From UBA940 sp031547885 (GTDB taxonomy: Bacteria; Bacteroidota; Bacteroidia; Bacteroidales; Rikenellaceae): a DNA stretch of 64,000 nt. The position numbers and the translations under genes are program-made. The DNA lies in the NCBI GenBank assembly GCA_031547885.1, contig JAVBRO010000020.1:1-64000 (forward strand). The letters are read 5' to 3'. Below the pieces are notes generated by a model that had not been told where the DNA came from, ran no database searches, and worked only from the letters and a program-made list of their open reading frames with translations. Below, in pieces: positions 18,123 to 28,500 of the stretch. The stretch's first letter is position 1, and every line of letters begins with the position of its first letter.

Positions 18123-19004
18123 TTAATTCTGCACTTTTGCCGAGAATTTTATGGTTTTGACATCGCTGCCCGAAGCTATAGAGTTGATAACGATAAGGCC
18201 GTTTTTGCCGTCAGCAGTGCGGTAGGCGTACACCTTGCCAGCAAACAGCACCTCATAATCGTTGGCCGGATCGAACCCTTTCAGCGGCGAATCGTTTATA
18301 TAACCGATGGCATTATATTCTTCCACCGTCATATCGGTGAGCATGAATCTGGTCGAACGGGCCCCCTTATAGGCCGTCATCCCATTCTCTTCGCGTTTAT
18401 CGGGCGAGATCATCACCGCAGCCTTTATCCCGGTTCCGGAGTCGGTCAGTTCACCGAAAGATATATCTATCTCCTTGGCATATGTCTCCGCTTCGCGAAA
18501 CGGATAGACACGCCCCAGATACCACGAAGCGAAGAATGTACCGTAAAAATAGTCGCCTGTTTCGGCCGTGCATTCGTCGGTGATAACGACGTTGGCGGTG
18601 ACCTTGACGAGAAAGCCTTTCATGTATTCGCCGGAAGAGTCTCGGGCATATATTTTAACACAACGGTTTTGTGTTATGTTGTCCAATGTGACTGAAAATT
18701 CGTGTTCCAATTTACGGTCATCTTCGCCATACAGCACCCGTGTGCCCTCTATCTCGCTGGTTGTGCTGCCTGTCCTGTTGTTGGCGTTGTAAACCACGAA
18801 TTCCAGAATGCCAGTGGGGCTTGTTACCTTGCCGGTCAGCGTATAGTTCGTTACCCCGGCCGCGATCTGTACTATCTCGCTGTCGGCGTCCAACTCTATA
18901 TTAACGGGGATATCGTAGTCGAACCCGAGGTCTCCGCAGCCGCAGACAAGCGCTGCAATCACGGGAAGTACGGCTGTTTTTATTAAGTTCTTCATTTTTT
19001 TCAT
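18123..19004 (-). CDS. Lipoprotein of unknown function, possible surface glycan-binding protein
   Basis: I place the start at 19004 (MKKMKNLIKTAV..., 293 residues) because it gives a clean lipoprotein leader (ALVCGC) and is preceded by AGGAA; a longer frame to 19211 runs into the SusD gene and reads as nonsense. The mature protein looks all-beta: an Ig/FN3-like first half (VTNYTLTGKV...FSVTLDN) and a second half with no motif I recognise. Its place right after susD, where SusE/SusF-like surface glycan-binding proteins usually sit, suggests that role. There is no sequence evidence for catalytic activity. Confidence 0.75.
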   Translation of the reverse strand: MKKMKNLIKTAVLPVIAALVCGCGDLGFDYDIPVNIELDADSEIVQIAAGVTNYTLTGKVTSPTGILEFVVYNANNRTGSTTSEIEGTRVLYGEDDRKLEHEFSVTLDNITQNRCVKIYARDSSGEYMKGFLVKVTANVVITDECTAETGDYFYGTFFASWYLGRVYPFREAETYAKEIDISFGELTDSGTGIKAAVMISPDKREENGMTAYKGARSTRFMLTDMTVEEYNAIGYINDSPLKGFDPANDYEVLFAGKVYAYRTADGKNGLIVINSIASGSDVKTIKFSAKVQN

Positions 19005-19030
19005 AATGTTTCCTTGTTTTGAAATGATCT

Positions 19031-20737
19031 CTACCATCCTGTATTCTGCCATATCCTGCCGCTGCTGCCCGACACGTCCCTGGTAGGGATCGGCAGACGG
19101 TATTGGCGGTCGAGGAATACCCGTTCCTGGACGCGCTTGCGGACAATATTCTCGTTGACCACATCCATTCCATAGATAGCGCCGTCGAAATATTTGCCGC
19201 CTTCCTTCCATCTTCTCACGTCGTAGAACCAGTGACCTTCCAGCATGAATTCCATGCGCCTCTCCATTTTGATTTGTTCGCGCAGTGTCTGCTGTGTCCA
19301 GCCGGTTGGGGAAAGTGCATCTGCTCCGGCCCTGATGCGTATATCGTTTATAAAGCCTACGATCTCCTCTGACTCTTCGGCGCTGAGCGAAGCCGACGAT
19401 TCATTTTTGGCCTCGGCATAATTGAGCAGTACTTCGGCGTAGCGCATCATTGGAACGTTTATGTTCGTCGTAGCCCCGCCCCAGTGGTCTATCCTGTCAT
19501 CCAGAAACTTGCGCAGGCAGATATTGGTGATTGCAAGGCTGTTGTTTGCCGTATGGGCGTTCACGTCGAGCGTAACCACTGTCCGGTTGACCGTCCATTT
19601 GGAACCTTGATGCAGCACGGTCATATCCAGCCGGGGATCGCGGTTGTCGAATGGTTTGGTGTCATCGTAACCTGTTCCGCTGACGATTATGGGAGATCCG
19701 TCGGAATTATAACCGGTTATTGGTTTTTTACCATCCTTCATGGCGAAAGCATCCACCGCATTCATGGTTACCGCCGTGCCGGCCCACGATGTAACCGTGT
19801 TCCATGGTGCGCCGGGGGGCAGGTTGCGGTAAAGATCCTGTGTGGGAGCCCTCAAAAAAGAGAGTATCTGCTCGCCGCTCGTCCTTTCGTTGAAGAAGCG
19901 GGCGAAACTTAATCCGGGAGTGGTAGCGTCGTAGTGGAGCGAATACCAGTTCTTGTTTATGAGGTCTTTGGCAGCATCAACAGCGGCAGCCCATTTTGCG
20001 GCCGGCTGGTCGGGCGAATTAAGGGGACTCGCAGCATAAAGCAGCGTGCGCGCCTTATAAGCATATGCCATACCGAGTGTTGCGCGGCCATGATCGCCGT
20101 TTTCCGCCCATTTGTATTCCGGGAGGATGCCGTTGTCTATCACCGCCTCGAACTCGTCCACGATGTAGGTTACGGTATCTTCGAGAGAGGACCTTACCAG
20201 CGAGGTGGTCATGCCGTCGACTATCTCGTCGCCGATTATGACCAGCGCGCCGTACAGACGAAACATTTCATGATAGTATATTGCCCGCAGCAGCCGCGCC
20301 TCTTCCTTCATCAGTGTTTTTTCGTCGTCGGGGAGCGGCGAACGGTCTATATTCGCCATAAATACATTGGCCGAACGTATGGCCTGATAATATATGCTCC
20401 ACGGATTGGATTGGAAGAAAGGTGTCGAGGCGGCAGTCAGTGTTCCCATGGTGAATACCTTGGCAGGGTCTTTCTCCGAAGGTGTGACGGCGTTGTCGGT
20501 AGCTGTTTCCAGGAATGCGTTGCCGCCGTCGTTGAACAGGTTGAACCCGCCGTTGCTGGTCGTAAACCACACGGAGCCGTAGAGGTGGGTAAGCGCCTGG
20601 CGGACTTTATCCTTGTCGCCGAACACTTTATCCGGGCTGTTGGGATCGGTATCCTGTTTCTCCATAAGTCCCTCGACATTGCAGGAGACCAGTGCGGACA
20701 GTATGCCGAGCGATATTGCAGATATGATCTTTTTCAT
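19031..20737 (-). CDS. SusD-like outer-membrane lipoprotein (PUL 1, pair 2)
   Basis: A 568-residue SusD/RagB-family lipoprotein. The start at 20737 gives the leader MKKIISAISLGILSALVSC; upstream in-frame codons fall within the susC gene. The family binds glycan at the cell surface as the lid of the SusC channel. Typical SusD features are visible: the helical TPR-like core, a conserved NYAEAKNE segment and FINDIRIRAGA, and the C-terminal ending R-x-W-x-x-G (RRWKEGG) followed by RLPIPTRDV. It starts 11 bases after its susC stop. It is clearly different from the first SusD of this locus, so the two pairs probably bind different parts of the substrate. Confidence 0.93.
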   Translation of the reverse strand: MKKIISAISLGILSALVSCNVEGLMEKQDTDPNSPDKVFGDKDKVRQALTHLYGSVWFTTSNGGFNLFNDGGNAFLETATDNAVTPSEKDPAKVFTMGTLTAASTPFFQSNPWSIYYQAIRSANVFMANIDRSPLPDDEKTLMKEEARLLRAIYYHEMFRLYGALVIIGDEIVDGMTTSLVRSSLEDTVTYIVDEFEAVIDNGILPEYKWAENGDHGRATLGMAYAYKARTLLYAASPLNSPDQPAAKWAAAVDAAKDLINKNWYSLHYDATTPGLSFARFFNERTSGEQILSFLRAPTQDLYRNLPPGAPWNTVTSWAGTAVTMNAVDAFAMKDGKKPITGYNSDGSPIIVSGTGYDDTKPFDNRDPRLDMTVLHQGSKWTVNRTVVTLDVNAHTANNSLAITNICLRKFLDDRIDHWGGATTNINVPMMRYAEVLLNYAEAKNESSASLSAEESEEIVGFINDIRIRAGADALSPTGWTQQTLREQIKMERRMEFMLEGHWFYDVRRWKEGGKYFDGAIYGMDVVNENIVRKRVQERVFLDRQYRLPIPTRDVSGSSGRIWQNTGW

Positions 20738-20748
20738 GCTTGCCGTTT

Positions 20749-23700
20749 TTAGAAGGTTACATTTATGCCGACATTGAAAATCTTGGTCTGCGGATAGAAA
20801 TACTGTCCGCCGGCACGTGATTCGGGATCTACGACTCTTATGTTGTCCCATGTGTAGAGATTATAGCCGCTTCCATAGATCATTACTCTTGACATCGGGC
20901 TCTTTTCAAGCCACTTTTTAGGGAACGTGTAGCTGACCTGCAGATTTTTTAGTCGCAGGTAGCTCGCATCTCTCTGGTAGAACGACGATCCCTGGAAGTT
21001 GTTTGAAGAACTTGTGGATGACTGAGTCATCCTGTGATATGTCGCGGTCGATGCTGTTTCAGGTGTCCAACGGCCCAGATGTTTGTCTTTCATCGCGGTT
21101 GCGTTATTGTAGAACTCCCATTCGAGTTCGGCTCCGAGGTTAACCGAGACGTTGGTAGCTCCCTGGAACAGGGCGCTGGCCGAAAACCCCTTGTAGGAGA
21201 AGCCTACTGTCGCCGAATAGATGATCTCGGGCAGGTTGGAGTATCCGATGGCCGTGATATCGTTATCGTTTATGATTCCGTCGCCGTTCAGGTCGCGGTA
21301 CCGCACGTCTCCCGGTTGCAGAGTCCCGAATTGTGAAGGCGCCACGGCGATCTCGTCGTACGACTGGAACATGCCGTCGGCCACCAGACCGAACTGCTGT
21401 CCCAGACGGTGTCCCGTACGGTACATATAATCGTATGGCCGCAACTGTTCGTCCTGGTTGAGTATATTGTTGCGGGTGAAGGTAAACATGCCTTTGAGCA
21501 GATAGTTGAATTTGCCGATATCGTGGTTCCATCCCGCTTCGATCTCTATCCCGCGGTTTTCCACTTCGCCTATGTTGAGGCTGGGGTATGTCATTACGCC
21601 GGCCGCAAGGAGATACTGTCCCGGGGTGGTGAGGTTCCCGGTACGTTTTTCATAGAACAGGTCCACATTGAGCGATATGCGGTCATTGAACCACAGGCTT
21701 TCGAGTCCCAGGTTGAATTTCGTAGCCACCTCCCACGTCACATAGTTGCTCATGCCGATCCCTTCGCGCAAGCCGCTGTATGCAGAGTGGGTGGTGCCGA
21801 AACTGTACCCTTTGCCTGCCTCGAACAGAACTTCGTTATAATATTCGAAGCTATCCCCGAGTTTGTCGTTGCCGACCTGTCCGGCCGATGCCCTAAGCTT
21901 GAAGTAGGATAAAACGTTGGCGGCACTTTTCATGAACTCTTCCTGCGTCAGCACCCATCCTATGGAACCTGCAGGGAACAGTGCGTAGCGGTGTCCTTTC
22001 TCGAAACGGTTGGAACCGTTATATCCGAAGTTCACTTCCAGCAGGTATTTATGCTTGTAGTCATAGTTTACCCTGCCGATTATACCCTGGTATATCTGCG
22101 GGATGTTGGAATACTGGTCGCTGCCCGGGGCTGTCTGAGAGTCGATATTTACAAGCACCAACGCGGTTACATGGTGGTGGTTGAACGTGCGGTTGTAGTT
22201 GAATGAAGTTTCCGCATACAGTTTCTTCGAGGCTGCCGCCACCGACTGTCCCGAGGCCGGGGCGGTATTGTTTCTTTCGCGCGTGTATGTATCCGTGCGG
22301 TAATTGTAGCTCCACACGGCAGGGGTTTCGCTCACCCATCTGGCGCTGTTGCTGTAGGTGTTGACCGAAGCCTTGGCATTCCAGCTCAATCCCTTGGTTA
22401 TGGCATTGAGTTTATAGTTCAGTTTGACGGTTCCCTCGAGTGCATTTTTAAACCGTTTGCGGTAACCCTGGTTCGCGGTGGTCACGAAAGGGTTCATATT
22501 TACGCCCTGGCCCTGCGTCATGCCGAAAGTTCCGTTTTCGTTGAGCAGCGGAATATTATTGGGTGTACGGCCGAACACTCCGAATATATAGGCATTCGAT
22601 TCGTTACCGCTATTTGGGCCGTTGAGTATTTCATTGCGGTAGGTAAGGTCGAGCCCGATGGCGAAATCCTTTGACACATCTATATCTATGTTCGAACGCA
22701 GGTTGAGCCTGTTGAAAGAGTGCCTTGCATTGTAGGCGGGTTTGTAAACAAGATCGTCGAGTTCGGGTTTCAGGTCGAACAGTTCCTTGAGCGAACCGCG
22801 TTTTTTGAGTTTGTCGACATCGGTCTCGAAGATCCCCAACTGGTTCACATAACCCAGCGAGACGAAATACCTTATCTTGTCGGTTCCGCCCGAAACATTG
22901 ACATTGACTTTATGCTGGGGAGCGGGGACGATGAAGGTTCCCATATAATCTATATTGGGATGTGTGAACGGATTTGCACCCGAGGCATACATCGAGATGT
23001 CCTCTTCAGTGTATACCGGCTGCATACCGTCATTGCGCGCACCTTCGTTGCGAAGGATGGCGTGTTCCCACGAATCGACCTTGAGAGGGAGCCTCATTAT
23101 CTGCTGCACGCCGAATTCATAGGACATCGACACCTTTGCCGTTCCCTGCTGGCCGCGCTTGGTGGTCACGAGTATCACGCCGTTGGCACCTCTCACGCCG
23201 TAGACGGCGGTCGCCGAGGCGTCCTTCAGCACCGAAATGCTCTGTATCTCGTCCGGGTCGAGCTGTGAGAAGCTCCTTTCGATACCGTCGACCAGTACCA
23301 GGGGCGCTGCCGTTATGTTGAGCGACGAACGTCCGCGTATGTATATGTTCGCATCGTCCATCCCCGGGCGGCCGCTAACCTGCTGCGTCACCACCCCGGA
23401 CATGCGTCCCGTAAGCGCATTGGTTACGCTCACCGTGGGCGATTTTTTGAGTTCGTCGGAGTCGAGTGTCACGATGGAACCGGTGACCGAAGCCTTGGTT
23501 TGCAAACCGTAACCCACAACGACCACATTCTCTAAGAATCTGACCTCGTTCCGGAGTACTACGCCGATATAATTCATCGTCCCTACCGGCATTTCCTGTG
23601 TAAGATAGCCGGGCATGCTGACAACCAGCACCGGATCGTTCCCGCGAAGGTTTATCCGGAAGTTGCCCGAAGTATCGGACGAGACCGCATTGGCCGTTCC

Positions 23701-23838
23701 TTTTTCGAGCACCATAGCCCCTGTCACCGGTTGTCCCGACTCGTCGGAAACATTGCCCGCAATACTGTTCTGCTGCGCCCGAACCTCCATACATAACAGG
23801 CCTGACAGCAATATATATAATAATAAAAATCTTTTCAT
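20749..23838 (-). CDS. SusC-like TonB-dependent transporter (PUL 1, pair 2)
   Basis: A 1029-residue TonB-dependent outer-membrane transporter. Order: signal peptide (1-21, ending VRAQ), a CarboxypepD_reg-like domain (about 25-100), the TonB-box region VVVVGYG, the plug (about 110-225, with the SusC signature LVLVDGIE and VLKDASATAVYG, RGANGVILVTTKRG), then a 22-strand barrel ending in a terminal Phe (IFNVGINVTF). It imports oligosaccharides released at the surface by the PUL enzymes. It is 20 bases after the preceding susD and precedes its own partner. Confidence 0.96.
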   Translation of the reverse strand: MKRFLLLYILLSGLLCMEVRAQQNSIAGNVSDESGQPVTGAMVLEKGTANAVSSDTSGNFRINLRGNDPVLVVSMPGYLTQEMPVGTMNYIGVVLRNEVRFLENVVVVGYGLQTKASVTGSIVTLDSDELKKSPTVSVTNALTGRMSGVVTQQVSGRPGMDDANIYIRGRSSLNITAAPLVLVDGIERSFSQLDPDEIQSISVLKDASATAVYGVRGANGVILVTTKRGQQGTAKVSMSYEFGVQQIMRLPLKVDSWEHAILRNEGARNDGMQPVYTEEDISMYASGANPFTHPNIDYMGTFIVPAPQHKVNVNVSGGTDKIRYFVSLGYVNQLGIFETDVDKLKKRGSLKELFDLKPELDDLVYKPAYNARHSFNRLNLRSNIDIDVSKDFAIGLDLTYRNEILNGPNSGNESNAYIFGVFGRTPNNIPLLNENGTFGMTQGQGVNMNPFVTTANQGYRKRFKNALEGTVKLNYKLNAITKGLSWNAKASVNTYSNSARWVSETPAVWSYNYRTDTYTRERNNTAPASGQSVAAASKKLYAETSFNYNRTFNHHHVTALVLVNIDSQTAPGSDQYSNIPQIYQGIIGRVNYDYKHKYLLEVNFGYNGSNRFEKGHRYALFPAGSIGWVLTQEEFMKSAANVLSYFKLRASAGQVGNDKLGDSFEYYNEVLFEAGKGYSFGTTHSAYSGLREGIGMSNYVTWEVATKFNLGLESLWFNDRISLNVDLFYEKRTGNLTTPGQYLLAAGVMTYPSLNIGEVENRGIEIEAGWNHDIGKFNYLLKGMFTFTRNNILNQDEQLRPYDYMYRTGHRLGQQFGLVADGMFQSYDEIAVAPSQFGTLQPGDVRYRDLNGDGIINDNDITAIGYSNLPEIIYSATVGFSYKGFSASALFQGATNVSVNLGAELEWEFYNNATAMKDKHLGRWTPETASTATYHRMTQSSTSSSNNFQGSSFYQRDASYLRLKNLQVSYTFPKKWLEKSPMSRVMIYGSGYNLYTWDNIRVVDPESRAGGQYFYPQTKIFNVGINVTF

Positions 23839-23858
23839 ATCTCCTGTTTTATGAAGGT

Positions 23859-25535
23859 TTAGTTCCAGTCCGGGTTCTGTGTGAGGTTCGGATTGGCTTT
23901 TGTTTCGGTATAGGGGATGGGTGCGAAATACATTTTGGGATTGAAATCGCGTTTGTTGTCAACCGTTATATCAGTGTAAGAAAGTATGCTTTCCACCATC
24001 TCCACTTTCATCCCTTTCAATGGTTTTACCAGCACGTCTTCAGCGTCTTTCCATCTGCGCAGGTCGAAGTAGCGCTGGTCTTCGAATGCAAGTTCCACAC
24101 GTCTTTCGTTCTTTATCTTTACAACTAGTTCGGCCTGCGTTACGGTATTGCCTATGGCAGGCATAGCCACTCCGTTGCGTCCGCGTACCTTGTTGATCGC
24201 ATCCAGAGCTGTCAGCCCCAGGTTTTCAGGATCGGAATCGGGACCCCATGCGTGGTTGGCCATCTCTGCATAAAGCAGCAGCATGTCTGCCAGCCTTATT
24301 ATGGGGAACATCCTGGTCGTATTGCCGGGGGTTGCCAGAGTGAAGTTGATGGAAGGCGCCAGAAATTTCCTCAGATAATATCCCGTGATAGTCGATTTAT
24401 TGATAACCGCATTGAGCCCGTCCTGCGTCGAGCCTTCGCCGGTGCGCGTATATATCGTGCCTCTGGCCCCCAGTACCGACTGGTCGTAAACAATCGTCAT
24501 GTCGAAACGCGGATCTTTGTTCAGGTATGGGTTTGCCGGGTTATACGTCCCTTTGTATTCGTAGGCGTCCACCAGGTTCTGCGACGGGAACGTGCTCCCG
24601 TTGCCGAGCAGCGTGGGCGGATAAAGGTTGCGTTCCAGTGTATTGTTGTTCGCGGCCGGTGCCGCCAATATGACCTCGGTATTGGTGGCGGAGACATTTG
24701 TCGCCACCTGCGAATAGTCGTTTATGAGTCCATATGCCGGGGTACCGTTGACCTCGTAGTTGATCACGTCGGCCAACGCGCGTGCAGCCCGTTTCTGCCT
24801 GTCGGAACGGCTGCCTGAAGTGTACCCCCAAAGAGGGCCGGAAGCGTTGTCGTAGAGTTCGCTTGCGGCATATGCCAGAGCTTTGGCTTTGACAGCCAGC
24901 GCGCCTCCTTTGCCGATGCGGCCGAATACATTGGTTTCCGGCAGGATGCTTACGGCTTCGTCGCACAGCTCCACGATATATTCTATACACTCTTCGAAAC
25001 TGCCCCTGGTAAGGGTTCGCGCCTCTTCTTCCGTAATGAGCTCTTTTACAACGGGAACACCGCCGTAGCGTTTCACCAGCTCGAAATAAAATAGTGCACG
25101 CAGGGTTTTGCTTTCGCCGGTCCACTCCAGTTTTCGCTTTTCGACCATTTCGTCTGTAAAAGAGGGAATGCGCGTCAGTTTGCCTATGTGCGTTTCGAAA
25201 TAGATCGTGCGCCGAACGCCTTTATATCCATCTTCCCAATATCCTTCTCCGGGGTTGGCAAGCGACAGCAGCGAACGCGAAATGAGGTTTATGGCGGCAT
25301 TGTCCAAAACATAGGCGGCATCATCGGTAGATGCGTCGAGAAAAGCTCCGCTGTAACGGTTGAATCCCGTCGGCAGGTATGAGAACGCCATACGCAGGTT
25401 CTGTTCGGCCCAACGCTCGTCCGTGAACAGTTTTTCGGGGTTGAGATATTCTGCAGGGGTATCGCTGAGATAGTTACACGAAGCAACTGCAAACAGGGCC
25501 GGCAGCGTTAATATGAGTAGTTTGATACGTTTCAT
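23859..25535 (-). CDS. SusD-like outer-membrane lipoprotein (PUL 1, pair 1)
   Basis: A 558-residue SusD/RagB lipoprotein with leader MKRIKLLILTLPALFAVASC (Cys20). Visible SusD hallmarks: the N-terminal helix FTDERWAEQNLRMAFSYL, an RLADMLLLYAEMAN helix, INKVRGRNG, and the ending RRVELAFEDQRYFDLRRW followed by PIPYTE. It captures substrate for the SusC encoded just upstream (18-base gap). Ligand not predictable; context suggests host-type sulfated glycans. Confidence 0.95.
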   Translation of the reverse strand: MKRIKLLILTLPALFAVASCNYLSDTPAEYLNPEKLFTDERWAEQNLRMAFSYLPTGFNRYSGAFLDASTDDAAYVLDNAAINLISRSLLSLANPGEGYWEDGYKGVRRTIYFETHIGKLTRIPSFTDEMVEKRKLEWTGESKTLRALFYFELVKRYGGVPVVKELITEEEARTLTRGSFEECIEYIVELCDEAVSILPETNVFGRIGKGGALAVKAKALAYAASELYDNASGPLWGYTSGSRSDRQKRAARALADVINYEVNGTPAYGLINDYSQVATNVSATNTEVILAAPAANNNTLERNLYPPTLLGNGSTFPSQNLVDAYEYKGTYNPANPYLNKDPRFDMTIVYDQSVLGARGTIYTRTGEGSTQDGLNAVINKSTITGYYLRKFLAPSINFTLATPGNTTRMFPIIRLADMLLLYAEMANHAWGPDSDPENLGLTALDAINKVRGRNGVAMPAIGNTVTQAELVVKIKNERRVELAFEDQRYFDLRRWKDAEDVLVKPLKGMKVEMVESILSYTDITVDNKRDFNPKMYFAPIPYTETKANPNLTQNPDWN

Positions 25536-25553
25536 TTTCGGTTGGATTAGCGT

Positions 25554-28500
25554 TTAAAACGTGATGTTTATCCCGACGTTGAATATCCTGGGGACAGGGA
25601 AGCCGGTTCCGTTGGCATTCCCTTCGGGATCGAACACCCCGATCTTGTCCGAAAGGATAAAAAGATTATATCCCGAAACGAATATTCTGAGTTTTTCCAT
25701 GGCGATCTTTCGCGTGAGTTTCGGATCGAACGTATAACCCAGTTCGGCCGTTTTCAGCCTCAGGTAGCTCCCATCCCTCAGCCAGAACGTCGAATTTCGG
25801 TTGGAGTTCTGGTTGGCGGTGGTCGTAAGCCGCGGATATTTGGCGTCGACGCTTTCCGGCCCTGTCCAATGGTCCAACTGGAAATCGTAGAACGAACCTT
25901 CGCCGGTGAAGGTGTTGCGCATGGTTCCTGCGGCTATGCGCGTAACCCTGGCTGCCCCCTGGAACATTACGTTCAGGTCGACACCTTTATATTCCAGTCC
26001 GATGTTGGCGGCATAGAACACTTTTGGCGTATATCCGTTATTGCTGATTCTGGTCTGGTCGTAGGTGGCGTCTATATAAGGAAGTCCTGTCTGGCTTATA
26101 TATTTTATGTCGCCGGGATGCACGGTTGCGAAGTTCGGCAATACGGAACGGTCTATGTCGGCCTGGTCGCGGTAGAAACCGTCGGCCGCCAATCCGAATA
26201 CCGCATCTATAGCACCTCCTTTCTGATACATATGCGCATACTGGTATGCGGGCTCGTCGAAATTGACGATCTCATTCCTGTATGTTGTGAAGTTACCCCC
26301 CAGCGTATATTTGAAATCACCGGCAGCGTCGCTCCAGCTTGCGGCGATTTCAAGTCCGCGTGATTTCATGCTCCCTATGTTGACCTTTGGAACGTCTGAT
26401 AATCCCGCAACCTGGCTGAACGTCGACGGGGTCATATACATGTCGCGCCTGTAATCCTCGAAATAATCTGCGGTCAGGAACAGTCTGTCGCCGAAGAATC
26501 CCGCATCAAAGCCGACGTTCCATTGCAGCGATTTTTCCCATGTTACATTTGGATTGGCCACTTTGGTCTCATCGTATCCCGGATAGCCGGTTATCGTACC
26601 GACACCTTCCCTCATAACCCCGTTTACCTGTGTCAGTGCACTCAGGTAGGCATAATAGTCGATCCCCCTGCTGTTGGCAAGCTGTCCCGCGGAAGCCCTC
26701 AGTTTGAGGTAAGAGACGGTTTTCTGCGAACCCATGAAATCCTCTCCCGAAACCAGCCATCCAAGGGCCAGCGCAGGCGTGAACGCAAACCTTTTATCGG
26801 AAGGGAAGAGGTTCGAGCCCTGGTAAGCGAACGTCAGGTCGGCGCTGTACTTATTACTATATGCATAGGATACCAAACCTCCGAAACCTATGTAGCGGGT
26901 CGGAAGGGTGTAGTCCAGTGCCGTTTCGTACATATTGAAAAAGGCGCGCGCCTTCAGGTCGTGTCCGCCTAACATGCGGCTGTAACCAAGGCCTGCATCG
27001 ACGGTGGTGTTGCGTGTGTTGTAAAGTCCGTCGGATGTGTTGTCCATCGTGCCGTTGGTACCCCTCATTGTCATCGTACCGTCGTCCTTCAATTCATAGT
27101 TGGCATACGTCTTATTACGTACCACCAGCTGTTCGCTGTATATGTCGTTGGAAAGGTGTGCGTCGAGCGACAGCCCCTGTGTTATGAAATCGAGTTTCTG
27201 TGATGCCGTTATATTGACCACGCCGTACCTGCGGTCGGAAAAGGAATAGCCGGTGCGGTTTATCATGGCCCAAGGATTGGCGATAGTGGTCTGTGCCGAA
27301 CCCGAAACGATCTTGCCGTTCACGCCTTCGACCTTGTTGCCCGTATTGTCGACGTAAGTGCCATTGTCTTCATAATACATTGGAAAAGCGTTGGGAGGAG
27401 TCTGCATCAGGGCGGTGAAGATATTCGACTGGGAGTTGTATGATCCTGGGGAGTTGCTTTTCTCGAGCCGCATTGCAATGCTTACACCCACGGATGTGGT
27501 TTTCGTAACCCTGAAATCCACGTTCGAGCGGAAATTGTAGCGGTTGAAATTGGTATTGGTCTTATATGTAAAGTCGTCTTCAGTATTGAACATCCCCGAC
27601 TGGAACTGCGCTCCGAGCGCAACATAGTAGCGTGTGACGCCTCCGCCCCCACTTATATCGACGTTATACCTCTGTGTCCATGTCCCGTCACGGAGCAGGT
27701 CGCCATACCAGTCGATATCAGGAAAGTTGACGGGGTCCGAACCGTCGGCATACCTGGCAATGTCGTCTGCACCGTACCTCGGATTCTGGTTGGGATCTTC
27801 GTTATACATGGCCTCGTTATACATCCGGGCGAAAGTTGCCGAGTTGACCCTTTGCAGCGGACGCGAGAACTGTTGGTAAGCGGCCTGGGCGGATACGTTT
27901 ATCTTCATTTTCCCCGGCATTCCCCTTTTTGTGGTGATCACCATCGCACCGTTGGACGCCCGCATGCCATACAGTGCAAGAGCCGATGCGTCTTTTAAGA
28001 TAGTAACCGTTTCTATGTCGGTCGGCTGCAGATTTGCCAGCGTACCAGGCTGGCCGTCGATAACGATAAGGATTCCTTCGGCGCTGGTGCGGCGTCCCCT
28101 TATATACATCGTGGCTCCGTCAGAACCGGGTTCCCCGCTCGCCTGAATCGTGATTAGTCCTGGCAGGATTCCCGTCAGCGTATTGGAGAGATGTGCCGCC
28201 GGAATGCCCTTTATCTGCTCGCCGGTAACGGTGGCAGAGGAGCCGTTGAATGCCTGCAAAGGTTTTTCAAAGTAAGGTGTCCTGATCTCCAGTTCGGGTT
28301 CGAGCTTTACCTGTACTGCGCCGGATTTTTCTATAAAATATTCCTGTGAAATGTAGCCTTCGGCCCCGAACGATACGGTTCCCGAGTTTCCGGGCAGTTC
28401 GAAGGCGAAAGAGCCGTCCGAAGCGCAGACGGCAACGATCGCTTTATCACAGGTAATCCCGGCTCCGGCCAGCGGAACATTGTCCCGGCCGATTACCTTA

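Noticed and set aside
18123..19211. Long version of the small lipoprotein starting at 19211
   Set aside because: The first 69 codons lie within the susD gene; the ATG at 19004 has an AGGAA site and a lipoprotein leader.
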